A stretch of DNA of 40,624 nt from Pleurocapsales cyanobacterium LEGE 10410 (GCA_015207195.1 JADEXJ010000045.1:1-40624), one strand, 5' to 3'; positions 25,995-35,707 are shown, counted from the stretch's first letter. Numbers and translations are program-made. The notes: a model not told the origin generated them from the sequence alone.

Positions 25995-28900
25995 TGAGCG
26001 ACCCAGGTATAGATTATCCAGCTTTGATGAAACAGGCTTTGCTGGAGTTAAAACAAATGCGAGCCAAGCTCAATAACTTAGAAAATGCCAAAACCGAACC
26101 GATTGCTATTGTCGGTTTGGGCTGTCGATTTCCTGGAGCAGCTAACGACCCAGAAAGTTTTTGGCAGCTATTGGAAAATGGTGTTGATGCGATTGGCGAA
26201 GTTCCCACAGATCGCTGGGACATGGATACTTATTACGACCCCGATCCCGATACTCCAGGCAAAATATACACCCGCTATGGTGGCTTTGTCGAACACCCAG
26301 ACGAATTTGACCCGCAGTTTTTTAATATTTCACCCAAAGAAGCTGTCAGTCTCGACCCCCAACAACGGATGTTGCTCGAAGTCAGCTGGGAAGCTTTAGA
26401 ACATGCAGGTGTGGCAGGCGATCGCCTAAGGGGAAGCTCTACAGGGGTGTTTGTCGGCATCTGTAGCAACGATTATTCCCAACGTTTGCTCGCTCAAGAC
26501 CCCACAGAGATCGATGCCTACGTAGGGACTGGCAACTCTCATAGTGTGGCAGCGGGACGTTTATCCTACCTCTTGGGTTTGAACGGACCGAGTTTAGCGG
26601 TAGATACAGCCTGCTCCTCATCGTTGGTAGCGGTTCACCTGGCGGTCACCAGTCTCCGTAACCGAGAGTGTAACTTGGCTCTAGCTGGTGGCGTAAATCT
26701 GATCCTTGCCCCAGAAGTGTCGATCAATTTTTCTAAGGCTCGAATGCTATCTCGCGATGGACGCTGTAAGACTTTTGATGCCACCGCCGATGGCTACATT
26801 CGCGCTGAGGGTTGTGGGGTAATCGCACTCAAACGCCTGTCCGATGCCCTAAAAGACGGCGATCGCATCCTCGCTCAAATTCGTGGCTCGGCGATCGATC
26901 ACGATGGTCGTAGTAGTGGTTTAACCGTTCCCAACGGTCCTGCACAACAGGCAGTAATTCGTCAGGCTCTGGAAAATGCCAGGGTCAAGCCAGAGCAGAT
27001 CGGCTATATCGAAGCTCACGGCACTGGTACGGCTTTAGGGGATCCGATTGAAGTCGGGGCTTTAGCAGGAGTGTTTGCCCAAAATCATTCCCCCGAAGAC
27101 CCCTTGGCGATTGGCTCGGTCAAAACCAATATTGGACATTCCGAAGGAGCAGCGGGAATAGCGGGATTAATCAAGGTAGTACTCACCCTACAGCATCAAA
27201 CAATTCCGCCCCATCTACACTTTAATCAACCCAGTCCCCATATCGACTGGGAACGGCTACCTTTGACCGTGCCGACCAAACCAACAGCCTGGTCTACAAC
27301 CGAGACCCGTATGGCGGGAGTTAGCTCCTTTGGCTTTAGCGGTACTAATGCTCATCTGGTAATTGAAGAAGCACCCCGCTCCGAGGCGGTTCCCAACGAA
27401 GTAGAACGACCCGTTCACCTCCTGACCCTATCTGCCAAAACTGCAACTGCTCTAGAACAGTTAGCCCAACGATATCAAGATTATCTTCAGGCTCATCCAA
27501 ATTTAAATCTGGCAGATGTTTGTTTTACTAGCCATCGCGGGCGATCGCAGTTCGACCACAGATTGAGCATCATCGCAGCTACTCCAACCGAAGCCATTGA
27601 CAAACTGGCTAACTACATCGCAGGACAGACATCTCCTGGGGTGATTGCAGGACGAGTACAGAGTACCACCCCACCTAAGATTGCCTTTCTGTTTACGGGA
27701 CAGGGTTCGCAATACCTCGGTATGGGACGGCAACTCTATCAAACCTCTCCCTATTTCCGCGAGATTATCGACCGCTGTGACGCTATTTTGCGCCCCCTGG
27801 TTTATCCACCCTTATTAGAAATTCTCTATCCCACATCTTCCCACGACTACTCACCAATACACCAAACCGCTTATACCCAGCCAGCTTTGTTTGCTCTCGA
27901 ATACGCCCTGGCTCAGCTCTGGATGTCCTGGGGCGTTCGTCCTACGGCAGTGATGGGTCATAGTCTGGGTGAATATGTCGCTGCGACGATTGCTGGAGTA
28001 TTTAGTCTTGAATCTGCGCTGAAGCTGGTGGCTACTAGGGGACGTTTGATGCAAATGCTCCCAGAAGATGGGGCGATGTATGCAGTAATGGCAGATCTCG
28101 ATACCGTAACTGAGGCAATCCAGCCTTACTCCGAAGAAGTAGCGATCGCAGCGATCAACGGTTCTCATAACGTGATCTCTGGCGATGCCGATTGGCTAGC
28201 GGGGATTGTTAGCAATTTGACCGCCCGTGGGATCAAAACTACTCGGCTACAGGTATCTCATGCTTTTCATTCACCTCTGATGAGACCAATGCTAGAAGAG
28301 TTTGCAGCTGTGGCTGCTGAAGTTAGCTATTCGACTCCCAAGATCGAGCTGATTTCTAACTTAACTGGAGCTAAAGCCACCGCAGAAATTACCACCCCCC
28401 AGTATTGGTGTCGCCATCTGCTCCAGCCCGTCAACTTTGCTACTAGTATCCAAACTCTAGCAAGTAAAGGCTATCGAGCATTGGTGGAAATTGGAGCCAA
28501 GCCCACCCTGCTTTCGATGGGTCGTCAATGTTTGGCAGATGATCAAAGCAGTAACGATCTACAGTGGCTGCCCAGTTTGCGCCCCAAACGTGCCGATTGG
28601 CAGCAGCTTTTGACCAGTTTGGCGCAGCTACACGCTAGCGGTGTCTCCGTTGACTGGTCTGGCTTTGAGCGGGATTATTCTCGTCAAGTCGTGACTTTAC
28701 CAACTTACCCTTTTCAGCGTCAGCGTTATTGGCTGGGAAGCGATCGCCATCACCGACAACCAAACCCCACTACCGAATCATCTCAATCTGCTAAAGCTCC
28801 CAAACAATCTTTAATAGACCCTGAGAAAAAACGCGCTGAAATCTTACAAGCCAACCCCGAACAACAGCAAAAGCTCTTAAAAGATTATTTCGAGCAACTC

Positions 28901-29932
28901 TTAAACCGAGTAATGGGACTTCAGGCATCCCAACTGGATTGGCAACAACGTCTTTTTGATCTGGGATTAGACTCTTTGATGGCAACTGAGTTGAGAAGAC
29001 AGCTGGAAGACAATCTGGGGATTAAAGTACCAGTCGAATTTCTTGCCGAACTAAGTATCAAACAGTTTGTCGAACATATTGTAGTTCTACTTCAGCAGCC
29101 AGAAGGCAAACCATCGTCCTCTGTTCACTATCCTGCTAGTCCACAGCACGTTACTAACGCCAATCAGACAAATAATTCCGATCCTGCTCTTTGGATCGCT
29201 CGTCCCCAACCCAATCCTCAGGCTAGCATTCGTCTGTTCTGCTTTCCCTATGCTGGAGCGGGAATTTCCTGTTTTCGTTCCTGGACCAAGCATCTAGCCC
29301 CAGAAATAGAGGTTTGTCCGATTCAGTTACCAGGTAGGGAAAATCGCCGTCAAGAAGTTCCTCTAACCAGAATGAAGTCGGTAGTTCAAACCCTTGCTCC
29401 GATGCTTCGTCCCTATTTAGATCAGCCCTATGCTTTTTTCGGACATAGTATGGGAGCAATGTTATGTTTTGAATTGGCACGAGAACTGCGACGACGGAAT
29501 TGGCAGCAGCCTTCTCACCTGTTGGTTTCTGCCTGTCGCGCTCCCCAAGTCCCAGATCTCGCTCCGCCTCTTCACCGCCTGCCAGAGGTTAAGTTCTTAG
29601 AAAAGCTGAAAAATCTTAAGGGAATTCCCGAAGAAATTCTAGCAGGTCCGAAGCTGATGCAGCTATTTCTGCCAACTTTACGGGCTGATTTTGAGCTATT
29701 AGAAACCTACTTTTATCTCAATGAACAACCTTTTGACTTTCCGATTACGGCTTTTGGTGGCTTAGCCGATAACAAAGTCAGCATCGAAGAACTCAATGTT
29801 TGGCGCGAGCAAACCAAGGCTGAGTTTAACCTGCAAATGTTTACTGGCGATCATTTCTTTTTGCACACCAGCAACCGCGAACTATTGCCAGAGTTAGCAC
29901 AGCAATTGCAAAAACTTTTAATTCTTAACTAA
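25994..29932 (+). CDS. Type I PKS: KS-AT-ACP-thioesterase
   Basis: 1312 aa from the ATG that overlaps the preceding TGA; a TTG one codon earlier is less likely. Residues 1-35 are a helical docking region (LMKQALLELKQMRAKLNNLENA). KS about 36-460 with C207, H342 and H382. AT about 555-870 with S657 and HAFH (malonyl-CoA). ACP with S994 (LGLDSLMA). Thioesterase about 1085-1300 with S1152 (GHSMGAM), D1259 and H1287. No reducing domains, so it leaves a beta-keto thioester. The TE resembles the stand-alone editing (type II) thioesterases (LFCFPYAGAG, PIQLPGRENR) rather than typical terminal ones. The type III PKS gene follows 17 nt later, which suggests that the beta-keto chain is handed to it. 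Confidence 0.95.
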   Translation: MSDPGIDYPALMKQALLELKQMRAKLNNLENAKTEPIAIVGLGCRFPGAANDPESFWQLLENGVDAIGEVPTDRWDMDTYYDPDPDTPGKIYTRYGGFVEHPDEFDPQFFNISPKEAVSLDPQQRMLLEVSWEALEHAGVAGDRLRGSSTGVFVGICSNDYSQRLLAQDPTEIDAYVGTGNSHSVAAGRLSYLLGLNGPSLAVDTACSSSLVAVHLAVTSLRNRECNLALAGGVNLILAPEVSINFSKARMLSRDGRCKTFDATADGYIRAEGCGVIALKRLSDALKDGDRILAQIRGSAIDHDGRSSGLTVPNGPAQQAVIRQALENARVKPEQIGYIEAHGTGTALGDPIEVGALAGVFAQNHSPEDPLAIGSVKTNIGHSEGAAGIAGLIKVVLTLQHQTIPPHLHFNQPSPHIDWERLPLTVPTKPTAWSTTETRMAGVSSFGFSGTNAHLVIEEAPRSEAVPNEVERPVHLLTLSAKTATALEQLAQRYQDYLQAHPNLNLADVCFTSHRGRSQFDHRLSIIAATPTEAIDKLANYIAGQTSPGVIAGRVQSTTPPKIAFLFTGQGSQYLGMGRQLYQTSPYFREIIDRCDAILRPLVYPPLLEILYPTSSHDYSPIHQTAYTQPALFALEYALAQLWMSWGVRPTAVMGHSLGEYVAATIAGVFSLESALKLVATRGRLMQMLPEDGAMYAVMADLDTVTEAIQPYSEEVAIAAINGSHNVISGDADWLAGIVSNLTARGIKTTRLQVSHAFHSPLMRPMLEEFAAVAAEVSYSTPKIELISNLTGAKATAEITTPQYWCRHLLQPVNFATSIQTLASKGYRALVEIGAKPTLLSMGRQCLADDQSSNDLQWLPSLRPKRADWQQLLTSLAQLHASGVSVDWSGFERDYSRQVVTLPTYPFQRQRYWLGSDRHHRQPNPTTESSQSAKAPKQSLIDPEKKRAEILQANPEQQQKLLKDYFEQLLNRVMGLQASQLDWQQRLFDLGLDSLMATELRRQLEDNLGIKVPVEFLAELSIKQFVEHIVVLLQQPEGKPSSSVHYPASPQHVTNANQTNNSDPALWIARPQPNPQASIRLFCFPYAGAGISCFRSWTKHLAPEIEVCPIQLPGRENRRQEVPLTRMKSVVQTLAPMLRPYLDQPYAFFGHSMGAMLCFELARELRRRNWQQPSHLLVSACRAPQVPDLAPPLHRLPEVKFLEKLKNLKGIPEEILAGPKLMQLFLPTLRADFELLETYFYLNEQPFDFPITAFGGLADNKVSIEELNVWREQTKAEFNLQMFTGDHFFLHTSNRELLPELAQQLQKLLILN

Positions 29933-29949
29933 ATAATCGACAAATCATC

Positions 29950-31071
29950 ATGACTTATATTGTTGCTACATCCACTGGATTTCCCACCCAATATTACCCC
30001 CAGCAGGTACTTGCCACGGCACTGCAAAAGTATTTCCTGGCAATGGAACTGGAATTCGATCTCCAGATTATCGAGCGTTTTTTCACCAACGTCGCGATTG
30101 ACGGACGCTACTTTGCCTTTCCCCTAGACTCCTTTTATGATCCACCAGGATTTGGTACGATCGCCAATGCAGCCATCGAAACCAGCGTCGATCTGCTCAA
30201 GGGAACTATCGGCAAATTGTTAGAGCGAGCAGAATTAGAACCCCAGCAAATCTCACAATTAACCTCGGTCACCCTAACTCCTGCCGTCCCCTCCCTCGAT
30301 GTTCGGCTGATGAATCAAATTCCCTTTGCCAACAATATCAACAGAATGCCTTTGTGTGGCGTAGGCTGTATGGGGGGAGCTTTTGGTTTGGCAAGAGCAG
30401 CAGAATATCTTGAGTGCCGACCGACCGAAGCGTCAGTTTTGTTTGCGATCGAGCTTTCTTCCTGTCTATGGCAAGGTTCACTGCAACGAGATTTGTACAC
30501 CCTAATCAAGCAACTGCCTGAAGATCCCTCACAATATACCAATATCATTATGGGGATCGTTACTGCTGCTTTATTTGGCGATGGTTCGGGTGCAGCGTTG
30601 ATGGTCGGAGACGATCACCCCCTAGCCCAGCCAGGACAACCGCGAGTTATTGATAGTTGCTCGATTATGCTCCCCAATACCGTCCAGTTGATGGGGATGG
30701 ATTTAGTCGATACGGGTACGCGAAATATCCTCAGACCAGAAGTATCCGACCATGTAAAAGTCGGACTACGGCAGGCACTCGATCCCCTGCTAGAGAAACA
30801 CAACATCTCCACCGATAAGATCGCTCGCTGGATCGTTCATCCAGGGGGACCAAAAATTATCCAGGCGGTCGAAGACGAGTTTGCTCTTCCCGATACGGCG
30901 CTCCAGCCCAGTCGCGATGCCCTAGCAAAAATCGGTAATATTTCTTCTCCCACAGTCCTCTATATCTTAGACCAGGTTCTATCGGGAGAACAGCCTCCTT
31001 CAGGTTCTTACGGTCTATTGATTGCTATGGGTCCTGGGTTCTGTCAAGAGGCAATTTTACTCCAGTGGTAA
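29950..31071 (+). CDS. Type III polyketide synthase (chalcone-synthase family)
   Basis: 373 aa. The catalytic triad is visible: C140 in GVGCMGG, H297 in IVHPGGPKII and N330 in GNISSPTVL. The C-terminal GPGFCQEAILLQW is the usual ending. Bacterial relatives extend a fatty-acyl starter with malonyl-CoA and cyclise it to alkylresorcinols or alkylpyrones. Here the starter is most likely the chain made by the two modular PKSs. Placement before two methyltransferases resembles SrsA-SrsB and BpsA-BpsB, where the ring product is O-methylated. Resorcinol or pyrone cannot be chosen from sequence alone. Confidence 0.93.
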   Translation: MTYIVATSTGFPTQYYPQQVLATALQKYFLAMELEFDLQIIERFFTNVAIDGRYFAFPLDSFYDPPGFGTIANAAIETSVDLLKGTIGKLLERAELEPQQISQLTSVTLTPAVPSLDVRLMNQIPFANNINRMPLCGVGCMGGAFGLARAAEYLECRPTEASVLFAIELSSCLWQGSLQRDLYTLIKQLPEDPSQYTNIIMGIVTAALFGDGSGAALMVGDDHPLAQPGQPRVIDSCSIMLPNTVQLMGMDLVDTGTRNILRPEVSDHVKVGLRQALDPLLEKHNISTDKIARWIVHPGGPKIIQAVEDEFALPDTALQPSRDALAKIGNISSPTVLYILDQVLSGEQPPSGSYGLLIAMGPGFCQEAILLQW

Positions 31072-31314
31072 GTACTTTTCAATCATGACTCCATACCTGG
31101 TGGCTAATCGAAATTATACAAAGGCTGGATGTAGGGTGTGGAGCTACGGGAAATTTAAGAGGGCAGGGGGCGGAAAAATATTTCGGTATTGGTACGGTAT
31201 CTAACTTTCTGCTTTCTAGTTCCTGCTTCCTCTCCAAACGTAGCTGTACTGGTTTGATTGCCATTCAAATCGATTCGACTCAACTGTACAAACGAACTAT
31301 TCTTTAATGCCGTC

Positions 31315-32019
31315 ATGCCTTATTGTCTCAAGGAAAGAGCGACTTATTTGCGAGAACTAGCCGACGATCCCGACTGCGATCGCACGACTCTCTATAATAC
31401 TTATATCCAGTTTAAAACTCTCAATCTCATATCTTCACGCTGGCAAAGTATCTATGAAGTTTATATTCGACCCTGGCTACAAATTGAAGAACGGACATTG
31501 ACTTTACTCGACGTTGGCTGTGGCGGAGGCGATATTGCTCTGGCGATCGCCGAATGGGTAGCTCAAGACAATCTGTCGTTAAAAATCACTGCGATCGATA
31601 CCGACATTAGGGCAATTAATTTTACCAATAGCCAGAGCAATCCCCATCATGTCGAATTTCTCAATGTTTCTACAAGCCAGCTGGTCGCCCAAAATCGCTC
31701 TTTTGATTTTGTAATCTCAAACCATTTCCTACATCATCTTAATAGCAATGAATTAAAAGATATTTTAATCGAGTCCGAACATCTGGCAACAAAGATGGTG
31801 CTTTTTAACGATATTGAGCGGTCTGCCCTGCTGTATTATTACTATGCTGCACTTGGTTTGGTGTTAGAGCCATTCTTTCCCCAATCTTTTATTTGGGTAG
31901 ATGGTTGCCGTTCGATCAGGCGTGGCTATACTCGCTCGGAATTGTTGACGATCGCCAACGACCATTGGCAAGTCAAACGTCTATTTTTCTCTCGTCTGTT
32001 GCTGATCTACACACCATAG
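31315..32019 (+). CDS. Class I SAM-dependent methyltransferase
   Basis: 234 aa from ATG 31315 (MPYCLKERATYLRELADDPDCD); a TTG at 31258 would add 19 unlikely residues. The SAM-binding motif I is LLDVGCGGGDIALAIA (near D66), followed by the acidic strand end AIDTDI and FVISNHFLHHL. The N-terminal phrase DDPDCDRTTLYNTYIQFKTLN resembles methyltransferases that accompany type III PKS genes. It likely methylates the aromatic or pyrone product, on oxygen or carbon, in the cytoplasm. It is followed closely by a second, membrane-type methyltransferase. The 243-nt gap before it holds no gene. Confidence 0.87.
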   Translation: MPYCLKERATYLRELADDPDCDRTTLYNTYIQFKTLNLISSRWQSIYEVYIRPWLQIEERTLTLLDVGCGGGDIALAIAEWVAQDNLSLKITAIDTDIRAINFTNSQSNPHHVEFLNVSTSQLVAQNRSFDFVISNHFLHHLNSNELKDILIESEHLATKMVLFNDIERSALLYYYYAALGLVLEPFFPQSFIWVDGCRSIRRGYTRSELLTIANDHWQVKRLFFSRLLLIYTP

Positions 32020-32042
32020 ACACAAACTCAGATTTTTTAACC

Positions 32043-32561
32043 ATGTTGACTCAAATCTTTTTTTGCGGTATCGTTGCTGCGGTCATTTTCCAGCGACTGT
32101 GGGAACTTCGCCTCAGTCGGCGTAACGAAGCATATATCTTAGCCAAAGGTGGACGAAAGCACAACGAAAATCTTCTCGGTTTGGTTAAAGTGCTGCAAGT
32201 AAGCTGGTGGCTGGCAATGCTACTTGAGGTTTGGTGGTTCGATCGCCCCTTTATCCCCTTGTGGGCTGCGATCGGATTATTAGCCACAGTAGCGGGTCAA
32301 GTTTTACGATACCTATCGATGCAGGCTTTGGGATATCGCTGGACTTTACCAATTATGACGATTCCTCACGTTCCCCTAGTGAACAACGGCATCTACCGTT
32401 ATTTACAACACCCCAACTGGCTGGGTGTCATGCTGGAAATTGCTGGTTTGCCCCTAATTCACACAGCTTATTTGACAGCAATTTTTTTTAGTATTGCTAA
32501 TGCTGTATTAATCGCCAAACGGATGCGTAATGAAGAAGTAGCTTTAGCTAACAACAGCTGA
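32043..32561 (+). CDS. ICMT-like membrane methyltransferase (SrsB/BpsB type)
   Basis: 172 aa from ATG 32043, 23 nt after the previous stop codon; an upstream frame starting at 31893 overlaps the preceding gene and is rejected. About four membrane segments (LTQIFFCGIVAAVIF, SWWLAMLLEVWW, PLWAAIGLLATVAGQVL, AYLTAIFFSIANAVLI). The conserved signature is GIYRYLQHPNWLGVMLE, followed by RMRNEEVAL, as in isoprenylcysteine carboxyl methyltransferases and the phenolic-lipid O-methyltransferases of type III PKS operons. It most likely O-methylates the lipid ring in the membrane. In this setting prenyl-cysteine methylation is very unlikely. Confidence 0.9.
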   Translation: MLTQIFFCGIVAAVIFQRLWELRLSRRNEAYILAKGGRKHNENLLGLVKVLQVSWWLAMLLEVWWFDRPFIPLWAAIGLLATVAGQVLRYLSMQALGYRWTLPIMTIPHVPLVNNGIYRYLQHPNWLGVMLEIAGLPLIHTAYLTAIFFSIANAVLIAKRMRNEEVALANNS

Positions 32562-32577
32562 GTATTCGCGATCGCAT

Positions 32578-32592
32578 TGCCAATTATTGGCA
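32578..32592 (+). repeat. Short hairpin after the methyltransferase genes
   Basis: TGCCAA and TTGGCA form a 6-bp stem with a 3-nt loop, shortly after the ICMT-like stop codon. There is no adjacent T-run, so termination is uncertain. Confidence 0.35.
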
Positions 32593-32689
32593 GGGCAACA
32601 ATATTTCTCGCAGGAAAATTAAGCTATATTTTTTAACTAATTTTAAGATCCAAATTTGATAAAAATCCGAGACTACTTTATAAACAATC

Positions 32690-33079
32690 ATGAATAATCT
32701 CGATTTTCTCGCTAATACTTTGGGCATTTTAGCAGCGATTGCCTCTCTATTTGCTTTGTCTACCACCTTGAGCAAATTGTTGAAACTGCCTTTCGATCGT
32801 CGGTTTATTTGGCGCGTAGCTCGTTTGGGTTTGATGAGTACTATCAGCTTAGGTTTGATTCATGGATTGCTCATGACTCAAAAAGAAGAGCTAAATTTTT
32901 GGGATATCAATACTTATTGGGTATATCTGGGAGGGTTGTTCGCCCTCAATTTGTTCCTTGTCCAAGCTGCGATCGCTACAGAGTTGAAATCAGATTCAAA
33001 ACTATTGATTTATCTAAGCTACGGAGCATTATTTTTGCTGGCTTGTCATCTCGGACAACGAATTATACCTTTATTTTAA
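32690..33079 (+). CDS. Small integral membrane protein, unknown function
   Basis: 129 aa, about four hydrophobic segments: LANTLGILAAIASLFALSTT, a mid-protein segment ending LGLIHGLLM, YWVYLGGLFALNLFLVQAAI and LIYLSYGALFLLACHLGQ. Single histidines in segments two and four could be heme ligands, reminiscent of ferric-reductase or cytochrome b561-like proteins, but this is a weak suggestion. It is on the same strand as the lipid cluster, 128 nt after the ICMT-like gene, so it may be a late cluster member (for example a lipid transport or redox partner) or an unrelated gene. Confidence 0.7.
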   Translation: MNNLDFLANTLGILAAIASLFALSTTLSKLLKLPFDRRFIWRVARLGLMSTISLGLIHGLLMTQKEELNFWDINTYWVYLGGLFALNLFLVQAAIATELKSDSKLLIYLSYGALFLLACHLGQRIIPLF

Positions 33080-33980
33080 TCTGGGGCAGATCGGTATTGC
33101 CCCCAAGCGACCAGAATCAAGATCAGGAAGAATACCAAACATCATTGATTTCTTAATTACAAATTCTCAAATAGGCAGGCTTCCTCTGAAAATTTGTTTA
33201 GGCAAGCTGTCTTATTTTCTGCTGCATACATAGTTGTTTGCATTTCCATCTAAGACAATCAAAGTAGCGTCCCCTAAAGGACTAGCTCCGCGTCGCGCAG
33301 ATAAACACAGATGAACGCAGATGGATGGATCGGCTTTTCTACAAGTTGAATTGCGCTATGTACTAATTAGTTGTGCAAAAGACTATATTTTAAGATTTGC
33401 TTGGCAAACAGGCTCTGGCTTTACCAGTAAACAGTACTAAAACAATTTTTTTATCCAAAAGTTTGTAGAATTTATAGACAAAAATTTGCAATTTAGACTT
33501 ACTCTGTAGAAAAAATATACATAATATTATAATTTTGGTTTCAAAAGACGAAAAAATCTAAATGAGCCACGTTTTAAAATATTTTAATTAATTTATCACT
33601 TTACGAGATATAGTGAAACACTAAATTTGTATTAGATAATTTTGCTTATTGTTGTTCGTCTAGCAAGCTAAAAACTACTAAAAATAGCTTTGTCTCGATC
33701 AAAAAATATCGCTACGACGCATAAATGGTTGCAAACCACCCCAATATCTATAGATAAAGACTTACATTTTGGGTTTTTAGATTCTATTAAATAAGCGAAC
33801 TACCTGACCTGAAATACCCAGGGAAGCGAGGTTTAATTTTACACCCTACTGTTTTAGAGATTGTCTCAATGTAGCTCGTTAAGACAATTGAAAACGAATC
33901 GACATTTAAAAAAAATTGTCGTTTGGGCAAAACTTGCTCCCTGCACTGAGTCAAAACGAACAACCATTTTAGTGATAATT
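33080..33980. other. Intergenic region before the peroxidase gene
   Basis: 901 nt, AT-rich, with no convincing gene. It contains dispersed-repeat material: CCCCTAAAGGACTAGCTCCGCG near 33270-33291, sharing CCTAAAGG/CCTTTAGG with the inserts at 6820 and 6880, and the ATAAACACAGATGAACGCAG-type motif at about 33300-33325, which recurs widely in cyanobacterial genomes. GACGAAAAAATCTA near 33550 resembles part of the promoter box but points the wrong way. Confidence 0.5.
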
Positions 33981-35627
33981 ATGAAATTTCTTCCAGAATA
34001 TAGATACCGTTCCTACGACGGTAGCCAAAATAATCTTAGAAATTTTAATTTTGGTAAAGCTGGGGAAAACTTAAGTCGCCAAGCAACGCCTGCTTATGCG
34101 GACGGAGTTGCAGCACCAGCGCATCCAGATTTTCCCAATCCTCGTCTGATCAGTAATATGCTGTCAAATCAGACAGAGTCTATATTAGACGAGAGAAATC
34201 TTAGTAGCTACGTCTGGACATGGGGACAATTTATCACTCACGACCTTGTTTCTACCTTGCGCCAAACAGAAATTGATTTTAATCAAGCGGTTGAGAATAT
34301 CAGTATTCCTATACCTGAAGGCGATCCCGTTTATCAACCAGGCTCGGTTATTCCTGTCACCAGGTCGGTTTTCGATCCTAGTACTGGCAACAATTCTAAC
34401 AATCCACGCCAGCATACCAACGGTGTGACTAGCTGGCTAGACGGCAGCGTGATCTATGGTAGCGATCCTCAACGTGCTAATTGGTTGCGTAGTTTTGAGG
34501 GTGGACAACTCAAAGTCAGTTCCCATGAATCAGGAGACTTACTGCCAATCTTGGGAACTGACCCTAATGCCCCAGAGATGGATAGCATTCGGACAAGTTC
34601 CGAGCTTTTTGTAGCTGGAGATACTCGCGCCAACGAAAATCCAGCACTAACATCTTTTCAGACCTTGTTTGTTCGTGAACACAACCGCATAGCACAGCTA
34701 ATTGATACGTCCCACACGGATTTACCTACCAATCCAATCGAACGTGACGAGGAGATCTATCAACGAACTCGCAAAATTGTTTCGGCACAGCTTCAGTCAA
34801 TTACCTATAATGAGTTTCTCCCCGCATTGGGTGTAACCCTCGACCCTTATACTGGTTACAACTCCAATGTAGATGCCTCGATAAAAAATGAATTTGCAAC
34901 TTTGGGCTTTAGACTGGGACATAGTCAAAGTGGTGAAACCATTCCACTTTTAGCACAGGATGGAAGTCCAGTTGGGGCTGGTGAATTCAACTTAGCTCAA
35001 TCTTCCTTCGATCCTAGCGTTCTGACCAGTGTAGGAGGAATCGAGCCAATCTTGCTTGGCTTAGTTGCCGAGGTGCAAGAGGCAACCGACCTGAAAATAG
35101 TAGATAGTCTACGCAACATATTGTTTACCGACTCTGGTGGCAATAGTCCAGTTGCCAACGGTACCGACCTAGCTGCCTTAGATATTCAGCGTGGTCGAGA
35201 TCATGGTCTGCCAAGCTACAACGATATTAGAGAAGCTTATGGGCTAGACAGAGCGTCTAGCTTTGAGGAAATTACTAACGATCCCATCGTGGCAGAAAAT
35301 CTGGCGACAGTTTATAGTGATGTCGAGCAAATCGATCCTTTGATCGGTATGCTGGCTGAGGGACAGCTAGCTGGTGCAAGTATTGGTGAATTAAACGAAG
35401 CTATTTTAGAAGAGCAGTTCGAGCGGTTGCGTGATGGCGATCGCTTTTGGTATCAAAACGATTCAGACTTTGTTGTGTGGGATGCCCCAGAGCCAAGCAG
35501 TGACATGACGACTTTAGAATGGTTATCACAACTTAGCCTATCAGACATTATCGAGCTAAATTCTGAGATCGATTTTCCAGACAATCCATTTTTTGCCGTA
35601 GATTTGGCAGATTTCTCATCTATCTGA
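33981..35627 (+). CDS. Animal-type heme peroxidase
   Basis: 548 aa from ATG 33981 (MKFLPEYRYRSYDG); a TTG at 33861 opens the frame earlier but adds an unlikely basic stretch. The distal His is H87 in WGQFITHDLVS; the proximal His is H314 in FRLGHSQSG. Other hallmarks are LDGSVIYGSDP, TLFVREHNRIAQLI and LDIQRGRDHGLPSYNDIREAYGL. The family oxidises halides or phenols with H2O2. No N-terminal signal peptide is seen; if exported it would need a C-terminal or non-classical route. It lies 901 nt after the lipid cluster; phenolic lipids would be natural substrates, but the link is only positional. It faces the CHRD gene. Confidence 0.92.
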   Translation: MKFLPEYRYRSYDGSQNNLRNFNFGKAGENLSRQATPAYADGVAAPAHPDFPNPRLISNMLSNQTESILDERNLSSYVWTWGQFITHDLVSTLRQTEIDFNQAVENISIPIPEGDPVYQPGSVIPVTRSVFDPSTGNNSNNPRQHTNGVTSWLDGSVIYGSDPQRANWLRSFEGGQLKVSSHESGDLLPILGTDPNAPEMDSIRTSSELFVAGDTRANENPALTSFQTLFVREHNRIAQLIDTSHTDLPTNPIERDEEIYQRTRKIVSAQLQSITYNEFLPALGVTLDPYTGYNSNVDASIKNEFATLGFRLGHSQSGETIPLLAQDGSPVGAGEFNLAQSSFDPSVLTSVGGIEPILLGLVAEVQEATDLKIVDSLRNILFTDSGGNSPVANGTDLAALDIQRGRDHGLPSYNDIREAYGLDRASSFEEITNDPIVAENLATVYSDVEQIDPLIGMLAEGQLAGASIGELNEAILEEQFERLRDGDRFWYQNDSDFVVWDAPEPSSDMTTLEWLSQLSLSDIIELNSEIDFPDNPFFAVDLADFSSI

Positions 35628-35707
35628 GTAGAGCTGGATGCTGCTGGGCAGATCGACGAGACTCAATTGGGTTTTATAAAATTCAAGCCAAGTCTTTAAA
35701 AAAGTCT

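Noticed and set aside
31893-32042. Longer version of the ICMT-like protein starting at 31893
   Set aside because: The extra 50 residues overlap the upstream methyltransferase gene and are not membrane-like; ATG 32043 begins directly at the first membrane segment.
33465-33480. GTAGAATTTATAGACA upstream of the peroxidase as a sixth promoter box
   Set aside because: It is four bases shorter than the family box and no good -10 follows at 17 nt; similarity is probably due to AT richness.
33540-33562. GACGAAAAAATCTA upstream of the peroxidase as a promoter box
   Set aside because: It points away from the peroxidase gene and lacks the GACA end of the box.
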